Shown: one piece after another, positions 22,615 through 36,524 of the stretch
Layout: every line of letters begins with the position of its first letter
How positions within the stretch are numbered: position 1 is the first letter of the stretch
NCBI GenBank assembly: GCA_949752795.1
Contig: CATKHW010000061.1
Coordinates: forward strand, 62,001 to 126,000
Length of the DNA stretch: 64,000 nt
From: Hyperoodon ampullatus
Lineage: Eukaryota; Chordata; Mammalia; Artiodactyla; Ziphiidae
Direction: 5' to 3'
The notes under the pieces: generated by a model
Database searches by the model: none
Told to the model about the DNA's origin: nothing
The model's input: the letters and a program-made list of their open reading frames with translations, nothing else
Position numbers and translations under genes: made by a program

Positions 22615-24348
22615 CAAGCAAGCGGGCAATGCAAATCTGCACTACAAAGAAGTATCACTTCCCACCGGTCAAAAGGGACATCCACAAAATGTGTAAAAAC
22701 CAGAAAGGCAAGACAGGCCCTGGAGAACAGGGAGCCTTGTTATGCTGATGGGCGGGATGTAAATTGCCAACTGCCTCTCTGGAGGAGTGCATTGTGTTCC
22801 CTAAAACAAGTAAAGAACAGAGCTACAGAGCCAAGGGCACTTCCAGTCTAGGGAATATACCTTGGGAAAACTGAAAATCAATAAGACAGAGCCACCCCAA
22901 AATTTAGGGCTGCACTGCTTACAAGGACCTCAACTTGGGTACACCTTAAATATCCCAGGAAATATAAAAATGGTACAAAAAATTGTGGTACTTACGTACG
23001 ATGGAATATCCCTCAGCCATGAAATCAATGTCATAAGACCAGTAGCAGCAAAATGGGTAGATTCAGGTACGATGATTCTAAGTGAAATAAGTCACAGAGA
23101 AAAAGAAACTTATCATAAGATATCACTTATGAAGATCCTGTAAACATGGCTACACTTGAACTGAGTTAGGAAAGAGAACAGTGTCTCACATTTAGAAAAC
23201 ACTCTTATGCCTGCTTAAGGGGGAAGGAGAGGTGGGGTGATGCATAAAACCAGAGTTTGATATAAGCACAGGTACCGTTCCAAAAACCAACTATGGAATA
23301 GACAAGACCTACACCTTCCTCAGTGAAAGGGAATCAAAACCCCATATTTCCCGCAGAGGAATATATCTGACTAGTAAGAATCTTAAAACCTATGGATTGA
23401 TATGTCTCCGTAAGGGAATCAAGTGTGTCTAGACTGGCATAAACATGGCAGCGAGAATCAGCTCAAACCCACTATAAAAAGGAATTTCAAAAACAAAACA
23501 AAAAACTGGGAAATTCTTTACAATTCCTTCAGGGTCTCTGATGAAACCTGGAATGACCCTATCTACAACGACAGCTGGATGTGGCATAAGGCTGGACACT
23601 TGGGACTGAGAGGATTGGTGCGATTTGGTGAGCAAATGCAGACCCTTTAAAGCAATAATGCATGGCACCCATTCCATGGTTCCCAACTCTCCAGGTTGAA
23701 GGGAATATTACTACAGTTATAACATGTACGGGAAACCTAGAGAACGGACACACTGTGAATACGAAAGGTTTCTAAAACTCAACGAATAGTCCCTCTCCTG
23801 GTGCTCCAGTTTGACTTTCCATCTGCTTTACTATCAATCTCCCAACATGGAGAGACAGCCCCTTTAACCTCCTGGTTCGCACAGGTTTCCAATTTGGCAG
23901 AGGATGAAAAGGAAGAGGGAGAACCAAAGAGAGAGTAGCTGTTAGGCATTTGGACGGGCACATATCACTGTAATTTCCCGGCAGGAAGAAGAATTAACCA
24001 AAGTCTCAGCCACCCACCGGGAACCAGTATAGATCCTGAACCAAAATTTTGGACCTGCGTTCAGCTCACCAAAAACGAGTTGAAAAATGGAGCTCAGGGG
24101 CACAGCAATTCACAAACTGGCCGAGTAATAAAGGACAACTATCGTCCAAAAATCTGTTGAGGGAAGGCAACGAGGCGGACTTGAAAGCGAGGCAGAATAG
24201 CAGGAAACAGATTTCAAGAGGTACGTTGGAATCACCTTTAAAGCACAGGAAGAGGGGCACAACTTCGACAATGATGCACTTGGCCAAAAAGGGCGTATGC
24301 GTTTTCTCCTGAATATATTCAGGAGAAAACGCATACGCCCTTTTTGGC
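22611..24348 (+). repeat. Satellite unit 14 (1,738 bp)
   Basis: C-type with 6-A tail. It has atggtacaaa (near 22970), shared with unit 37, and caacatggag, shared with unit 22. Private: accaaagag and gacctgcgttc. Confidence 0.95.
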
Positions 24349-24352
24349 CAAG
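24279..24352. repeat. Junction palindrome 14-15 (perfect)
   Basis: All 37 pairs match. Confidence 0.95.
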
Positions 24353-26087
24353 CAAGCAAGCGGGCAATGCAAATCTGCACTACAAAGAAGTATCACTTCC
24401 CACCGGTCAAAAGGGACATCCACAAAATGTGTAAAAACCAGAAAGGCAAGACAGGCCCTGGAGAACAGGGAGCCTTGTTATGCTGATGGGCGGGATGTAA
24501 ATTGCCAACTGCCTCTCTGGAGGAGTGCATTGTGTTCCCTAAAACAAGTAAAGAACAGATCTACAGAGCCAAGGGCACTTCCAGTCTAGGGAATATACCT
24601 TGGGAAAACTGAAAATCAATAAGACAGAGTCACCCCAAAATTTAGGGCTGCACTGCTTACAAGGACCTCAACTTGGGTACACCTTAAATATCCCAGGAAA
24701 TATAAAAATGGTTCAAAAAATTGTGGTACTTATGTACGATTTAATATCCCTCAGCCATGAAATCAATGTCATAAGACCAGTAGCAGCAAAATGGGTAGAT
24801 TCATGTATGATGATTCTAAGTGAAATAAGTCACAGAGAAAAAGAAACTTATCATAAGATATCACTTATGAAGATCCTGTAAACATGGCTACACTTGAACT
24901 GAGTTAGGAAAGAGAACAGTGTCTCACATTTAGAAAACACTCTTATGCCTGCTTAAGGGGGAAGGAGAGGTGGGGTGATGCATAAAACCAGAGTTTGATA
25001 TAAGCACAGGTACCGTTCCAAAAACCAACTATGGAATAGATAAGACCTACACCTTCCTCAGTGAAAGGGAATCAAAACCCCATATTTCCCGCAGAGGAAT
25101 GTATCTGACTAGTAAGAATCTTAAAACCTATGGATTGATATGTCTCCGTAAGGGAATCAAGTGTGTCTAGACTGGCATAAACATGGCAGCGAGAATCAGC
25201 TCAAACCCACTATAAAAAGGAATTTCAAAAACAAAACAAAAAAACTGGGAAATTCTTTACAATTCCTTCAGGGTCTCTGATGAAACCTGGAATGACCCTA
25301 TCTACAACGACAGCTGGATGTGGCATAAGGCTGGACACTTGGGACTGAGAGGATTGGTGCGATTTGGTGAGCAAATGCAGACCCTTTAAAGCAATAATTC
25401 ATGGCACCCATTCCATGGTTCCCAACTCTCCAGGTTGAAGGGAATATTACTACAGTTATAACATGTACGGGAAACCTAGAGAACGGACACACTGTGAATA
25501 CGAAAGGTTTCTAAAACTCAACGAATAGTCCCTCTCCTGGTGCTCCGGTTTGACTTTCCATCTGCTTTACTATCAATCTCCCAACTTGGAGAGACAGCCC
25601 CTTTAACCTCCTGGTTCGCACAGGTTTCCAATTTGGCAGAGGATGAAAGGGAAGAGGGAGAACCAATGAGAGAGTAGCTGTTAGGCATTTGGAAGGGCAC
25701 ATATCACTCTAACTTCCCGGCAGGAAGTAGAATTAACCAAAGTCTCAGCCACCCACCAGGAAACAGTATAGGTCCTGAACCAAAATTTTGGACTTGCGGT
25801 CAGCTCACCAAAAACGAGTTGAAAAATGGAGCTCAGGGGCACAGCAATTCACAAACTGGCCGAGTAATAAAGGACAACTATCGTCCAAAAATCTGTTGAG
25901 GGAAGGCAACGAGGCGGACTTGAAAGCGAGGCAGAATAGCAGGAAACAGATTTCAAGAGGTACGTTGGAATCGCCTTTAAAGCACAGGAAGAGGGGCCAA
26001 ACTTCGACAATGATGCACTTGGCCAAAAAGGGCGTATGCGTTTTCTCCTGAATATATTCAGGAGAAAACGCATATGCCCTTTTTGGC
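24349..26087 (+). repeat. Satellite unit 15 (1,739 bp)
   Basis: C-type with several private changes in the L1 remnant (gatttaatatcc, tcatgtatg) and gataagacc, shared with unit 35. It has gaatgtatctg as in units 16 and 18. Confidence 0.95.
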
Positions 26088-26091
26088 CAAG
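26018..26091. repeat. Junction palindrome 15-16 (one mismatch)
   Basis: Right arm catatgccc, a CpG transition. Confidence 0.93.
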
Positions 26092-27826
26092 CAAGCAAGC
26101 GGGCAATGCAAATCTGCACTACAAAGAAGTATCACTTCCCACCGGTCAAAAGGGACATCCACAAAATGTGTAAAAACCAGAAAGGCAAGACAGGCCCTGG
26201 AGAACAGGGAGCTTTGTTATGCTGATGGGCGGGATGTAAATTGCCAACTGCCTCTCTGGAGGAGTGCATTGTGTTTCCTAAAACAAGTAAAGAACAGAGC
26301 TACAGAGCCAAGGGCACTTCCAGTCTAGGGAATATACCTTGGAAAAACTGAAAATCAATAAGACAGAGCCACCCCAAAATTTAGGGCTGCACTGCTTACA
26401 AGGACCTCAACTTGGGTACACCTTAAATATCCCAGGAAATATAAAAATGGTTCAAAAAATTGTGGTACTTACGTACGATGGAATATCCCTCAGCCATGAA
26501 ATCAATGTCATAAGACCAGTAGCAGCAAAATGGGTAGATTCAGGTACGATGATTCTAAGTGAAATAAGTCACAGAGAAAAAGAAACTTATCATAAGATAT
26601 CACTTATGAAGATCCTGTAAACATGGCTACACTTGAACTGAGTTAGGAAAGAGAACAGTGTCTCACATTTAGAAAACACTCTTATGCCTGCTTAAGGGGG
26701 AAGGAGAGGTGGGGTGATGCATAAAACCAGAGTTTGATATAAGCACAGGTACCGTTCCAAAAACCAACTATGGAATAGACAAGACCTACACCTTCCTCAG
26801 TGAAAGGGAATCAAAACCCCATATTTCCCGCAGAGGAATGTATCTGACTAGTAAGAATCTTAAATCCTATGGATTGATATGTCTCCGTAAGGGAATCAAG
26901 TGTGTCTAGACTGGCATAAACATGGCAGCGAGAATCAGCTCAAACCCACTATAAAAAGGAATTTCAAAAACAAAACAAAAAAACTGGGAAATTCTTTACA
27001 ATTCCTTCAGGGTCTCTGATGAAACCTGGAATGACCCTATCTACAACGACAGCTGGATGTGGCATAAGGCTGGACACTTGGGACTGAGAGGATTGGTGCG
27101 ATTTGGTGAGCAAATGCAGACCCTTTAAAGCAATAATGCATGGCATCCATTCCATGGTTCCCAACTCTCCAGGTTGAAGGGAATATTACTACAGTTATAA
27201 CATGTACGGGAAACCTAGAGAACGGACACACTGTGAATACGAAAGGTTTCTAAAACTCAACGAATAGTCCCTCTCCTGGTGCTCCGGTTTGACTTTCCAT
27301 CTGCTTTACTATCAATCTCCCAACTTGGAGAGACAGCCCCTTTAACCTCCTGGTTCGCACAGGTTTCCAATTTGGCAGAGGATGAAAGGGAAGAGGGAGA
27401 ACCAATGAGAGAGTAGCTGTTAGGCATTTGGACGGGCACATATCACTCTAACTTCCCGGCAGGAAGAAGAATTAACCAAAGTCTCAGCCACCCACCGGGA
27501 ACCAGTATAGGTCCTGAACCAAAATTTTGGACTTGCGGTCAGCTCACCAAAAACGAGTTGAAAAATGGAGCTCAGGGGCACAGCAATTCACAAACTGGCC
27601 GAGTAATAAAGGACAACTATCGTCCAAAAATCTGTTGAGGGAAGGCAACCAGGCGGACTTGAAAGCGAGGCAGAATAGCAGGAAACAGATTTCAAGAGGT
27701 ACGTTGGAATCACCTTTAAAGCACAGGAAGAGGGGCACAACTTCGACAATGATGCACTTGGCCAAAAAGGGCGTATGCGTTTTCTCCTGAATATATTCAG
27801 GAGAAAACGCATACGCCCTTTTTGGC
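26088..27826 (+). repeat. Satellite unit 16 (1,739 bp), first monomer of dimer II copy 1
   Basis: Shares gaatgtatctg, cttaaatcc and atggcatcc with unit 18, exactly 3,478 bp away. Private: gagctttg and gtgtttcc. Confidence 0.95.
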
Positions 27827-27830
27827 CAAG
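27757..27830. repeat. Junction palindrome 16-17 (perfect)
   Basis: All 37 pairs match. Confidence 0.95.
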
Positions 27831-29565
27831 CAAGCAAGCGGGCAATGCATATCTGCACTACAAAGAAGTATCACTTCCCACCGGTCAAAAGGGACATCCA
27901 CAAAATGTGTAAAAACCACAAAGGCAAGACAGGCCCTGGAGAACAGGGAGCCTTGTTATGCTGATGGGCGGGATGTAAATTGCCAACTGCCTCTCTGGAG
28001 GAGTGCATTGTGTTCCCTAAAACAAGTAAAGAACCGAGCTACAGAGCCAAGGGCACTTCCTGTCTAGGGAATATACCTTGGAAAAACTGAAAATCAATAA
28101 GACAGAGCCACCCCAAAATTTAGGGCTGCACTGCTTACAAGGACCTCAACTTGGGTACACCTTAAATATCCCAGGAAATATAAAAATGGTTCAAAAAATT
28201 GTGGTACTTACGTACGATGGAATATCCCTCAGCCATGAAATCAATGTCATAAGACCAGTAGCAGCAAAATGGGTAGATTCAGGTACGATGATTCTAAGTG
28301 AAATAAGTCAGAAAGAAAAAGAAACTTATCATAAGATATCACTTATGAAGATCCTGTAAACATGGCTACACTTGAACTGAGTTAGGAAAGAGAACAGTGT
28401 CTCACATTTAGAAAACACTCTTATGCCTGCTTAAGGGGGAAGGAGAGGTGGGGTGATGCATAAAACCAGAGTTTGATATAAGCACAGGTACCGTTCCAAA
28501 AACCAACTATGGAATAGACAAGACCTACACCTTCCTCAGTGAAAGGGAATCAAAACCCCATATTTCCCGCAGAGGAATATATCTGACTAGTAAGAATCTT
28601 AAAACCTATGGATTGATATGTCTCCGTAAGGGAATCAAGTGTGTCTAGACTGGCATAAACATGGCAGCGAGAATCAGCTCAAACCCACTATAAAAAGGAA
28701 TTTCAAAAACAAAACAAAAAAACTGGGAAATTCTTTACAATTCCTTCAGGGTCTCTGATGAAACCTGGAATGACCCTATCTACAACGACAGCTGGATGTG
28801 GCATAAGGCTGGACACTTGGGACTGAGAGGATTGGTGCGATTTGGTGAGCAAATGCACACCCTTTAAAGCAATAATGCATGGCACCCATTCCATGGTTCC
28901 CAACTCTCCAGGTTGAAGGGAATATTACTACAGTTATAACATGTACGGGAAACCTAGAGAACGGACACACTGTGAATACGAAAGGTTTCTAAAACTAAAC
29001 GAATAGTCCCTCTCCTGGTGCTCCGGTTTGACTTTCCATCTGCTTTACTATCAATCTCCCAACTTGGAGAGACAGCCCCTTTAACCTCCTGGTTCGCACA
29101 GGTTTCCAATTTGGCAGAGGATGAAAGGGAAGAGGGAGAACCAATGAGAGAGTAGCTGTTAGGCATTTGGATGGGCACATATTACTCTAACTTCCCGGCA
29201 GGAAGAAGAATTAACCAAAGTCTCAGCCGCCCACCGGGAACCAGTATAGGTCCTGAACCAAAATTTTGGACTTGCGATCAGCTCACCAAAAACGAGTTGA
29301 AAAATGGAGCTCAGGGGCACAGCAATTCACAAACTGGCCGAGTAATAAAGGACAACTATCGTCCAAAAATCTGTTGAGGGAAGGCAACCAGGCGGACTTG
29401 AAAGCGAGGCAGAATAGCAGGAAACAGATTTCAAGAGGTACGTTGGAATCGCCTTTAAAGCACAGGAAGAGGGTCCAAATTTCGACAATGATGCACTTGG
29501 CCAAAAAGGGCGTATGCGTTTTCTCCTGAATATATTCAGGAGAAAACGCATACGCCCTTTTTGGC
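27827..29565 (+). repeat. Satellite unit 17 (1,739 bp), second monomer of dimer II copy 1
   Basis: Shares gcatatctgc, ccacaaaggc, gaaccgagc, gtcagaaagaa and tgcacaccc with unit 19. The first-half markers gcatatctgc and gaaccgagc are also those of the B-type units, but there is no T deletion. Private: actaaacg and cgcccaccg. Confidence 0.95.
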
Positions 29566-29569
29566 CAAG
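29496..29569. repeat. Junction palindrome 17-18 (perfect)
   Basis: All 37 pairs match. Confidence 0.95.
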
Positions 29570-31304
29570 CAAGCAAGCGGGCAATGCAAATCTGCACTAC
29601 AAAGAAGTATCACTTCCCACCGGTCAAAAGGGACATCCACAAAATGTGTAAAAACCAGAAAGGCAAGACAGGCCCTGGAGAACAGGGAGCCTTGTTATGC
29701 TGATGGGCGGGATGTAAATTGCCAACTGCCTCTCTGGAGGAGTGCATTGTGTTCCCTAAAACAAGTAAAGAACAGAGCTACAGAGCCAAGGGCACTTCCA
29801 GTCTAGGGAATATACCTTGGAAAAACTGAAAATCAATAAGACAGAGCCACCCCAAAATTTAGGGCTGCACTGCTTACAAGGACCTCAACTTGGGTACACC
29901 TTAAATATCCCAGGAAATATAAAAATGGTTCAAAAAATTGTGGTACTTACGTACGATGGAATATCCCTCAGCCATGAAATCAATGTCATAAGACCAGTAG
30001 CAGCAAAATGGGTAGATTCAGGTACGATGATTCTAAGTGAAATAAGTCACAGAGAAAAAGAAACTTATCATAAGATATCACTTATGAAGATCCTGTAAAC
30101 ATGGCTACACTTGAACTGAGTTAGGAAAGAGAACAGTGTCTCACATTTAGAAAACACTCTTATGCCTGCTTAAGGGGGAAGGAGAGGTGGGGTGATGCAT
30201 AAAACCAGAGTTTGATATAAGCACAGGTACCGTTCCAAAAACCAACTATGGAATAGACAAGACCTACACCTTCCTCAGTGAAAGGGAATCAAAACCCCAT
30301 ATTTCCCGCAGAGGAATGTATCTGACTAGTAAGAATCTTAAATCCTATGGATTGATATGTCTCCGTAAGGGAATCAAGTGTGTCTAGACTGGCATAAACA
30401 TGGCAGCGAGAATCAGCTCAAACCCACTATAAAAAGGAATTTCAAAAACAAAACAAAAAAACTGGGAAATTCTTTACAATTCCTTCAGGGTCTCTGATGA
30501 AACCTGGAATGACCCTATCTACAACGACAGCTGGATGTGGCATAAGGCTGGACACTTGGGACTGAGAGGATTGGTGCGATTTGGTGAGCAAATGCAGACC
30601 CTTTAAAGCAATAATGCATGGCATCCATTCCATGGTTCCCAACTCTCCAGGTTGAAGGGAATATTACTACAGTTATAACATGTACGGGAAACCTAGAGAA
30701 CGGACACACTGTGAATACGAAAGGTTTCTAAAACTCAACGAATAGTCCCTCTCCTGGTGCTCCGGTTTGACTTTCCATCTGCTTTACTATCAATCTCCCA
30801 ACTTGGAGAGACAGCCCCTTTAACCTCCTGGTTCGCACAGGTTTCCAATTTGGCAGAGGATGAAAGGGAAGAGGGAGAACCAATGAGAGAGTAGCTGTTA
30901 GGCATTTGGACGGGCACATATCACTCTAACTTCCCGGCAGGAAGAAGAATTAACCAAAGTCTCAGCCACCCACCGGGAACCAGTATAGGTCCTGAACCAA
31001 AATTTTGGACTTGCGGTCAGCTCACCAAAAACGAGTTGAAAAATGGAGCTCAGGGGCACAGCAATTCACAAACTGGCCGAGTAATAAAGGACAACTATCG
31101 TCCAAAAATCTGTTGAGGGAAGGCAACCAGGCGGACTTGAAAGCGAGGCAGAATAGCAGGAAACAGATTTCAAGAGGTACGTTGGAATCACCTTTAAAGC
31201 ACAGGAAGAGGGGCACAACTTCGACAATGATGCACTTGGCCAAAAAGGGCGTATGCGTTTTCTCCTGAATATATTCAGGAGAAAACGCATACGCCCTTTT
31301 TGGC
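29566..31304 (+). repeat. Satellite unit 18 (1,739 bp), first monomer of dimer II copy 2
   Basis: Second copy of unit 16 markers without unit 16's private gagctttg and gtgtttcc. Confidence 0.95.
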
Positions 31305-31308
31305 CAAG
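31235..31308. repeat. Junction palindrome 18-19 (perfect)
   Basis: All 37 pairs match. Confidence 0.95.
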
Positions 31309-33043
31309 CAAGCAAGCGGGCAATGCATATCTGCACTACAAAGAAGTATCACTTCCCACCGGTCAAAAGGGACATCCACAAAATGTGTAAAAACCACAAA
31401 GGCAAGACAGGCCCTGGAGAACAGGGAGCCTTGTTATGCTGATGGGCGGGATGTAAATTGCCAACTGCCTCTCTGGAGGAGTGCATTGTGTTCCCTAAAA
31501 CAAGTAAAGAACCGAGCTACAGAGCCAAGGGCACTTCCTGTCTAGGGAATATACCTTGGAAAAACTGAAAATCAATAAGACAGAGCCACCCCAAAATTTA
31601 GGGCTGCACTGCTTACAAGGACCTCAACTTGGGTACACCTTAAATATCCCAGGAAATATAAAAATGGTTCAAAAAATTGTGGTACTTACGTACGATGGAA
31701 TATCCCTCAGCCATGAAATCAATGTCATAAGACCAGTAGCAGCAAAATGGGTAGATTCAGGTACGATGATTCTAAGTGAAATAAGTCAGAAAGAAAAAGA
31801 AACTTATCATAAGATATCACTTATGAAGATCCTGTAAACATGGCTACACTTGAACTGAGTTAGGAAAGAGAACAGTGTCTCACATTTAGAAAACACTCTT
31901 ATGCCTGCTTAAGGGGGAAGGAGAGGTGGGGTGATGCATAAAACCAGAGTTTGATATAAGCACAGGTACCGTTCCAAAAACCAACTATGGAATAGACAAG
32001 ACCTACACCTTCCTCACTGAAAGGGAATCAAAACCCCATATTTCCCGCAGAGGAATATATCTGACTAGTAAGAATCTTAAAACCTATATATTGATATGTC
32101 TCCGTAAGGGAATCAAGTGTGTCTAGACTGGCATAAACATGGCAGCGAGAATCAGCTCAAACCCACTATAAAAAGGAATTTCCAAAACAAAACAAAAAAA
32201 CTGGGAAATTCTTTACAATTCCTTCAGGGTCTCTGATGAAACCTGGAATGACCCTATCTACAACGACAGCTGGATGTGGCATAAGGCTGGACACTTGGGA
32301 CTGAGAGGATTGGTGCGATTTGGTGAGCAAATGCACACCCTTTAAAGCAATAATGCATGGCACCCATTCCATGGTTCCCAACTCTCCAGGTTGAAGGGAA
32401 TATTACTACAGTTATAACATGTACGGGAAACCTAGAGAACGGACACACTGTGAATACGAAAGGTTTCTAAAACTCAACGAATAGTCCCTCTCCTGGTGCT
32501 CCGGTTTGACTTTCCATCTGCTTTACTATCAATCTCCCAACTTGGAGAGACAGCCCCTTTAACCTCCTGGTTCGCACAGGTTTCCAATTTGGCAGAGGAT
32601 GAAAGGGAAGAGGGAGAACCAATGAGAGAGTAGCTGTTAGGCATTTGGATGGGCACATATCACTCTAACTTCCCGGCAGGAAGAAGAATTAACCAAAGTC
32701 TCAGCCACCCACCGGGAACCAGTATAGGTCCTGAACCAAAATTTTGGACTTGCGGTCAGCTCACCAAAAACGAGTTGAAAAATGGAGCTCAGGGGCACAG
32801 CAATTCACAAACTGGCCGAGTAATAAAGGACAACTATCGTCCAAAAATCTGTTGAGGGAAGGCAACCAGGCGGACTTGAAAGCGAGGCAGAATAGCAGGA
32901 AACAGATTTCAAGAGGTACGTTGGAATCGCCTTTAAAGCACAGGAAGAGGGTCCAAATTTCGACAATGATTCACTTGGCCAAAAAGGGCGTATGCGTTTT
33001 CTCCTGAATATATTCAGGAGAAAACGCATACGCCCTTTTAGGC
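31305..33043 (+). repeat. Satellite unit 19 (1,739 bp), second monomer of dimer II copy 2
   Basis: Unit 17 markers in the first two thirds. Its terminal part (gtccaaatttcg, ttttaggcc) resembles unit 22, so the 5,215-bp-spaced duplication begins near its end. Private: cctatatattg and gattcac. Confidence 0.95.
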
Positions 33044-33047
33044 CAAG
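32974..33047. repeat. Junction palindrome 19-20 (one mismatch)
   Basis: Right arm ttttaggcc; the same mismatch recurs at junction 22-23, exactly 5,215 bp downstream. Confidence 0.93.
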
Positions 33048-34782
33048 CAAGCAAGCGGGCAATGCAAATCTGCACTACAAAGAAGTATCACTTCCCACCG
33101 GTCAAAAGGGACATCCACAAAATGTGTAAAAACCAGAAAGGCAAGACAGGCCCTGGAGAACAGGGAGCCTTGTTATGCTGATGGGCGGGATGTAAATTGC
33201 CAACTGCCTCTCTGGAGGAGTGCATTGTGTTCCCTAAAACAAGTAAAGAACAGAGCTACAGAGCCAAGGGCACTTCCAGTCTAGGGAATATACCTTGGTA
33301 AAACTGAAAATCAATAAGACAGAGCCACCCCAAAATTTAGGGCTGCACTGCTTACAAGGACCTCAACTTGGGTACACCTTAAATATCCCAGGAAATATAA
33401 AAATGGTTCAAAAAATTGTGGTACTTACGTACGATGGAATATCCCTCAGCCATGAAATCAATGTCATAAGACCAGTAGCAGCAAAATGGGTAGATTCAGG
33501 TACGATGATTCTAAGTGAAATAAGTCACAGAGAAAAAGAAACTTATCATAAGATATCACTTATGAAGATCCTGTAAACATGGCTACACTTGAACTGGGTT
33601 AGGAAAGAGAACAGTGTCTCACATTTAGAAAACACTCTTATGCCTGCTTAAGGGGGAAGGAGAGGTGGGGTGATGCATAAAACCAGAGTTTGATATAAGC
33701 ACAGGTACCGTTCCAAAAACCAACTATGGAATAGACAAGACCTACACCTTCCTCAGTGAAAGGGAATCAAAACCCCATATTTCCCGCAGAGTAATATATC
33801 TGACTAGTAAGAATCTTAAAACCTATGTATTGATATGTCTCCGTAAGGGAATCAAGTGTGTCTAGACTGGCATAAACATGGCAGCGAGAATCAGCTCAAA
33901 CCCACTATAGAAAGGAATTTCAAAAACAAAACAAAAAAACTGGGAAATTCTTTACAATTCCTTCAGGGTCTCTGATGAAACCTGGAATGACCCTATCTAC
34001 AATGACAGCTGGATGTGGCATAAGGCTCGACACTTGGGACTGAGAGGATTGGTGCGATTTGGTGAGCTAATGCAGACCCTTTAAAGCAATAATGTATGGC
34101 ACCCATTCCATGGTTCCCAACTCTCCAGGTTGAAGGGAATATTACTACAGTTATAACATGTACGGGAAACCTAGAGAATGGACACACTGTGAATATGAAA
34201 GGTTTCTAAAACTCAACGAATAGTCCCTCTCCTGGTGCTCCGGTTTGACTTTCCATCTGCTTTACTATCAATCTCCCAACTTGGAGAGCCAGCCCCTTTA
34301 ACCTCCTGGTTCGCACAGGTTTCCAATTTGGCAGAGGATGAAAGGGAAGAGGGAGAACCAATGAGAGAGTAGCTGTTAGGCATTTGGACGGGCACATATC
34401 ACTCTAACTTCCCGGCAGGAAGAAGAATTAACCAAAGTCTCAGCCACCCACCGGGAACCAGTATAGGTCCTGAACCAAAATTTTGGACTTGCGGTCAGCT
34501 CACCAAAAACGAGTTGAAAAATGGAGCTCAGGGGCACAGCAATTCACAAACTGGCCGAGTAATAAAGGACAACTATCGTCCAAAAATCTGTTGAGGGAAG
34601 GCAACGAGGCGGACTTGAAAGCGAGGCAGAATAGCAGGAAACAGATTTCAAGAGGTACGTTGGAATCACCTTTAAAGCACAGGAAAAGGGGCCAAACTTC
34701 GACAATGATGCACTTGGCCAAAAAGGGCGTATGCGTTTTCTCCTGAATATATTCAGGAGAAAACGCATACGCCCTTTTTGGC
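33044..34782 (+). repeat. Satellite unit 20 (1,739 bp), trimer block copy 1, monomer 1
   Basis: Shares gaactgggtt, tatgtattg, ctatagaaagg, aatgtatggc, gaatatgaaagg, gagagccagcc and aggaaaagggg with unit 23. Private: ggtaaaactg at 33297 and gagtaatatatc. Confidence 0.95.
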
Positions 34783-34786
34783 CAAG
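34713..34786. repeat. Junction palindrome 20-21 (perfect)
   Basis: All 37 pairs match. Confidence 0.95.
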
Positions 34787-36520
34787 CAAGCAAGCGGGCA
34801 ATGCAAATCTGCACTACAAAGAAGTATCACTTCCCACCGGTCAAAAGGGACATCCACAAAATGTGTAAAAACCAGAAAGGCAAGACAGGCCCTGGAGAAC
34901 AGGGAGCCTTGTTATGCTGATGGGCGGGATGTAAATTGCCAACTGCCTCTCTGGAGGAGTGCATTGTGTTCCCTAAAACAAGTAAAGAACAGAGCTACAG
35001 AGCCAAGGGCACTTCCAGTCTAGGGAATATACCTTGGAAAAACTGAAAATCAATAAGATAGAGCCACCCCAAAATGTAGGGCTGCACTGCTTACAAGGAC
35101 CTCAACTTGGGTACACCTTAAATATCCCAGGAAATATAAAAATGGTTCAAAAAATTGTGGTACTTACGTACGATGGAATATCCCTCAGCCATGAAATCAA
35201 TGTCATAAGACCAGTAGCAGCAAAATGGGTAGATTCAGGTACGATGATTCTAAGTGAAATAAGTCACAGAGAAAAAGAAACTTATCATAAGATATCACTT
35301 ATGAAGATCCTGTAAACATGGCTACACTTGAACTGAGTTAGGAAAGAGAACAGTGTCTCACATTTAGAAAACACTCTTATGCCTGCTTAAGGGGGAAGGA
35401 GAGGTGGGGTGATGCATAAAACCAGAGTTTGATATAAGCACAGGTACCGTTCCAAAGACCAACTATGGAATAGACAAGACCTACACCTTCCTCAGTGAAA
35501 GGGAATCAAAACCCCATATTTCCCACAGAGGAATATATCTGACTAGTAAGAATCTTAAAACCTATGGATTGATATGTCTCCGTAAGGGAGTCAAGTGTGT
35601 CTCGACTGGCATAAACATGGCAGCGAGAATCAGCTCAAACCCACTATAAAAAGGAATTTCAAAATCAAAACAAAAAAAACTGGGAAATTCTTTACAATTC
35701 CTTCAGGGTCTCTGATGAAACCTGGAATGACCCTATCTACAACGACAGCTGGATGTGGCATAAGGCTGGAAACTTGGGACTGAGAGGATTGGTGAGATTG
35801 GGTGAGCAAATGCAGACCCTTTAAAGCAATAATGCATGGCACCCATTCCATGGGTCCCAACTCTCCAGGTTGAAGGGAATATTACTACAGTTATAACATG
35901 TACCGGAAACCTAGAGAACGGACACACTGTGAATACGAAAGGTTTCTAAAACTCAACGAATAGTCCCTCTCCTGGTGCTCCGGTTTGACTTTCCATTTGC
36001 TTTACTATCAACCTCCCAACTTGGAGAGACAGCCCCTTTAACCTCCTGGTTCGCACAGGTTGCCAATTTGGCAGAGGATGAAAGGGAGGAGGGAGAACCA
36101 ATGAGAGAGTAGCTGTTAGGCATTTGGACGGGCAAATATCACTGTAATTTCCCGGCAGGAAGAAGAACTAACCCAAGTCTCAGCCAACCCCGGGAACCAG
36201 TAAAGGTCCTGAACCAAAATTTTGGACTTGCGGTCAGCTCACCAAAAATGAGTTGAAAAATGGAGCTCAGGGGCACAGCAATTCACAAACTGGCCGAGTA
36301 ATAAAGGACAACTATCGTCCAAAAATCTGTTGAGGGAAGGCAACGAGGCGGACTTGAAAGCGAGGCAGAATAGCAGGAAACAGATTTCAAGAGGTACGTT
36401 GGAATCGCCTTTAAAGCACAGGAAGAGGGGCCCAACTTCAACAATGATGCACTTGGCCAAAAAGGGCGTATGCGTTTTCTCCTGAATATATTCAGGAGAA
36501 AACGCATACGCCATTTTTGG
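34783..36520 (+). repeat. Satellite unit 21 (1,738 bp), trimer block copy 1, monomer 2
   Basis: Shares ccaaagacc, tcccacagagg, gggagtcaag, gattgggtg, accggaaacc, caacctccc, ccaaccccggg and cttcaacaatg with unit 24. Two one-base deletions account for its length despite an 8-A tail. Confidence 0.95.
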
Positions 36521-36524
36521 CAAG
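36452..36524. repeat. Junction palindrome 21-22 (73 bp, one mismatch, one bulge)
   Basis: The right arm reads ccatttttggcaag: one substitution and one missing C relative to consensus. Confidence 0.9.
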
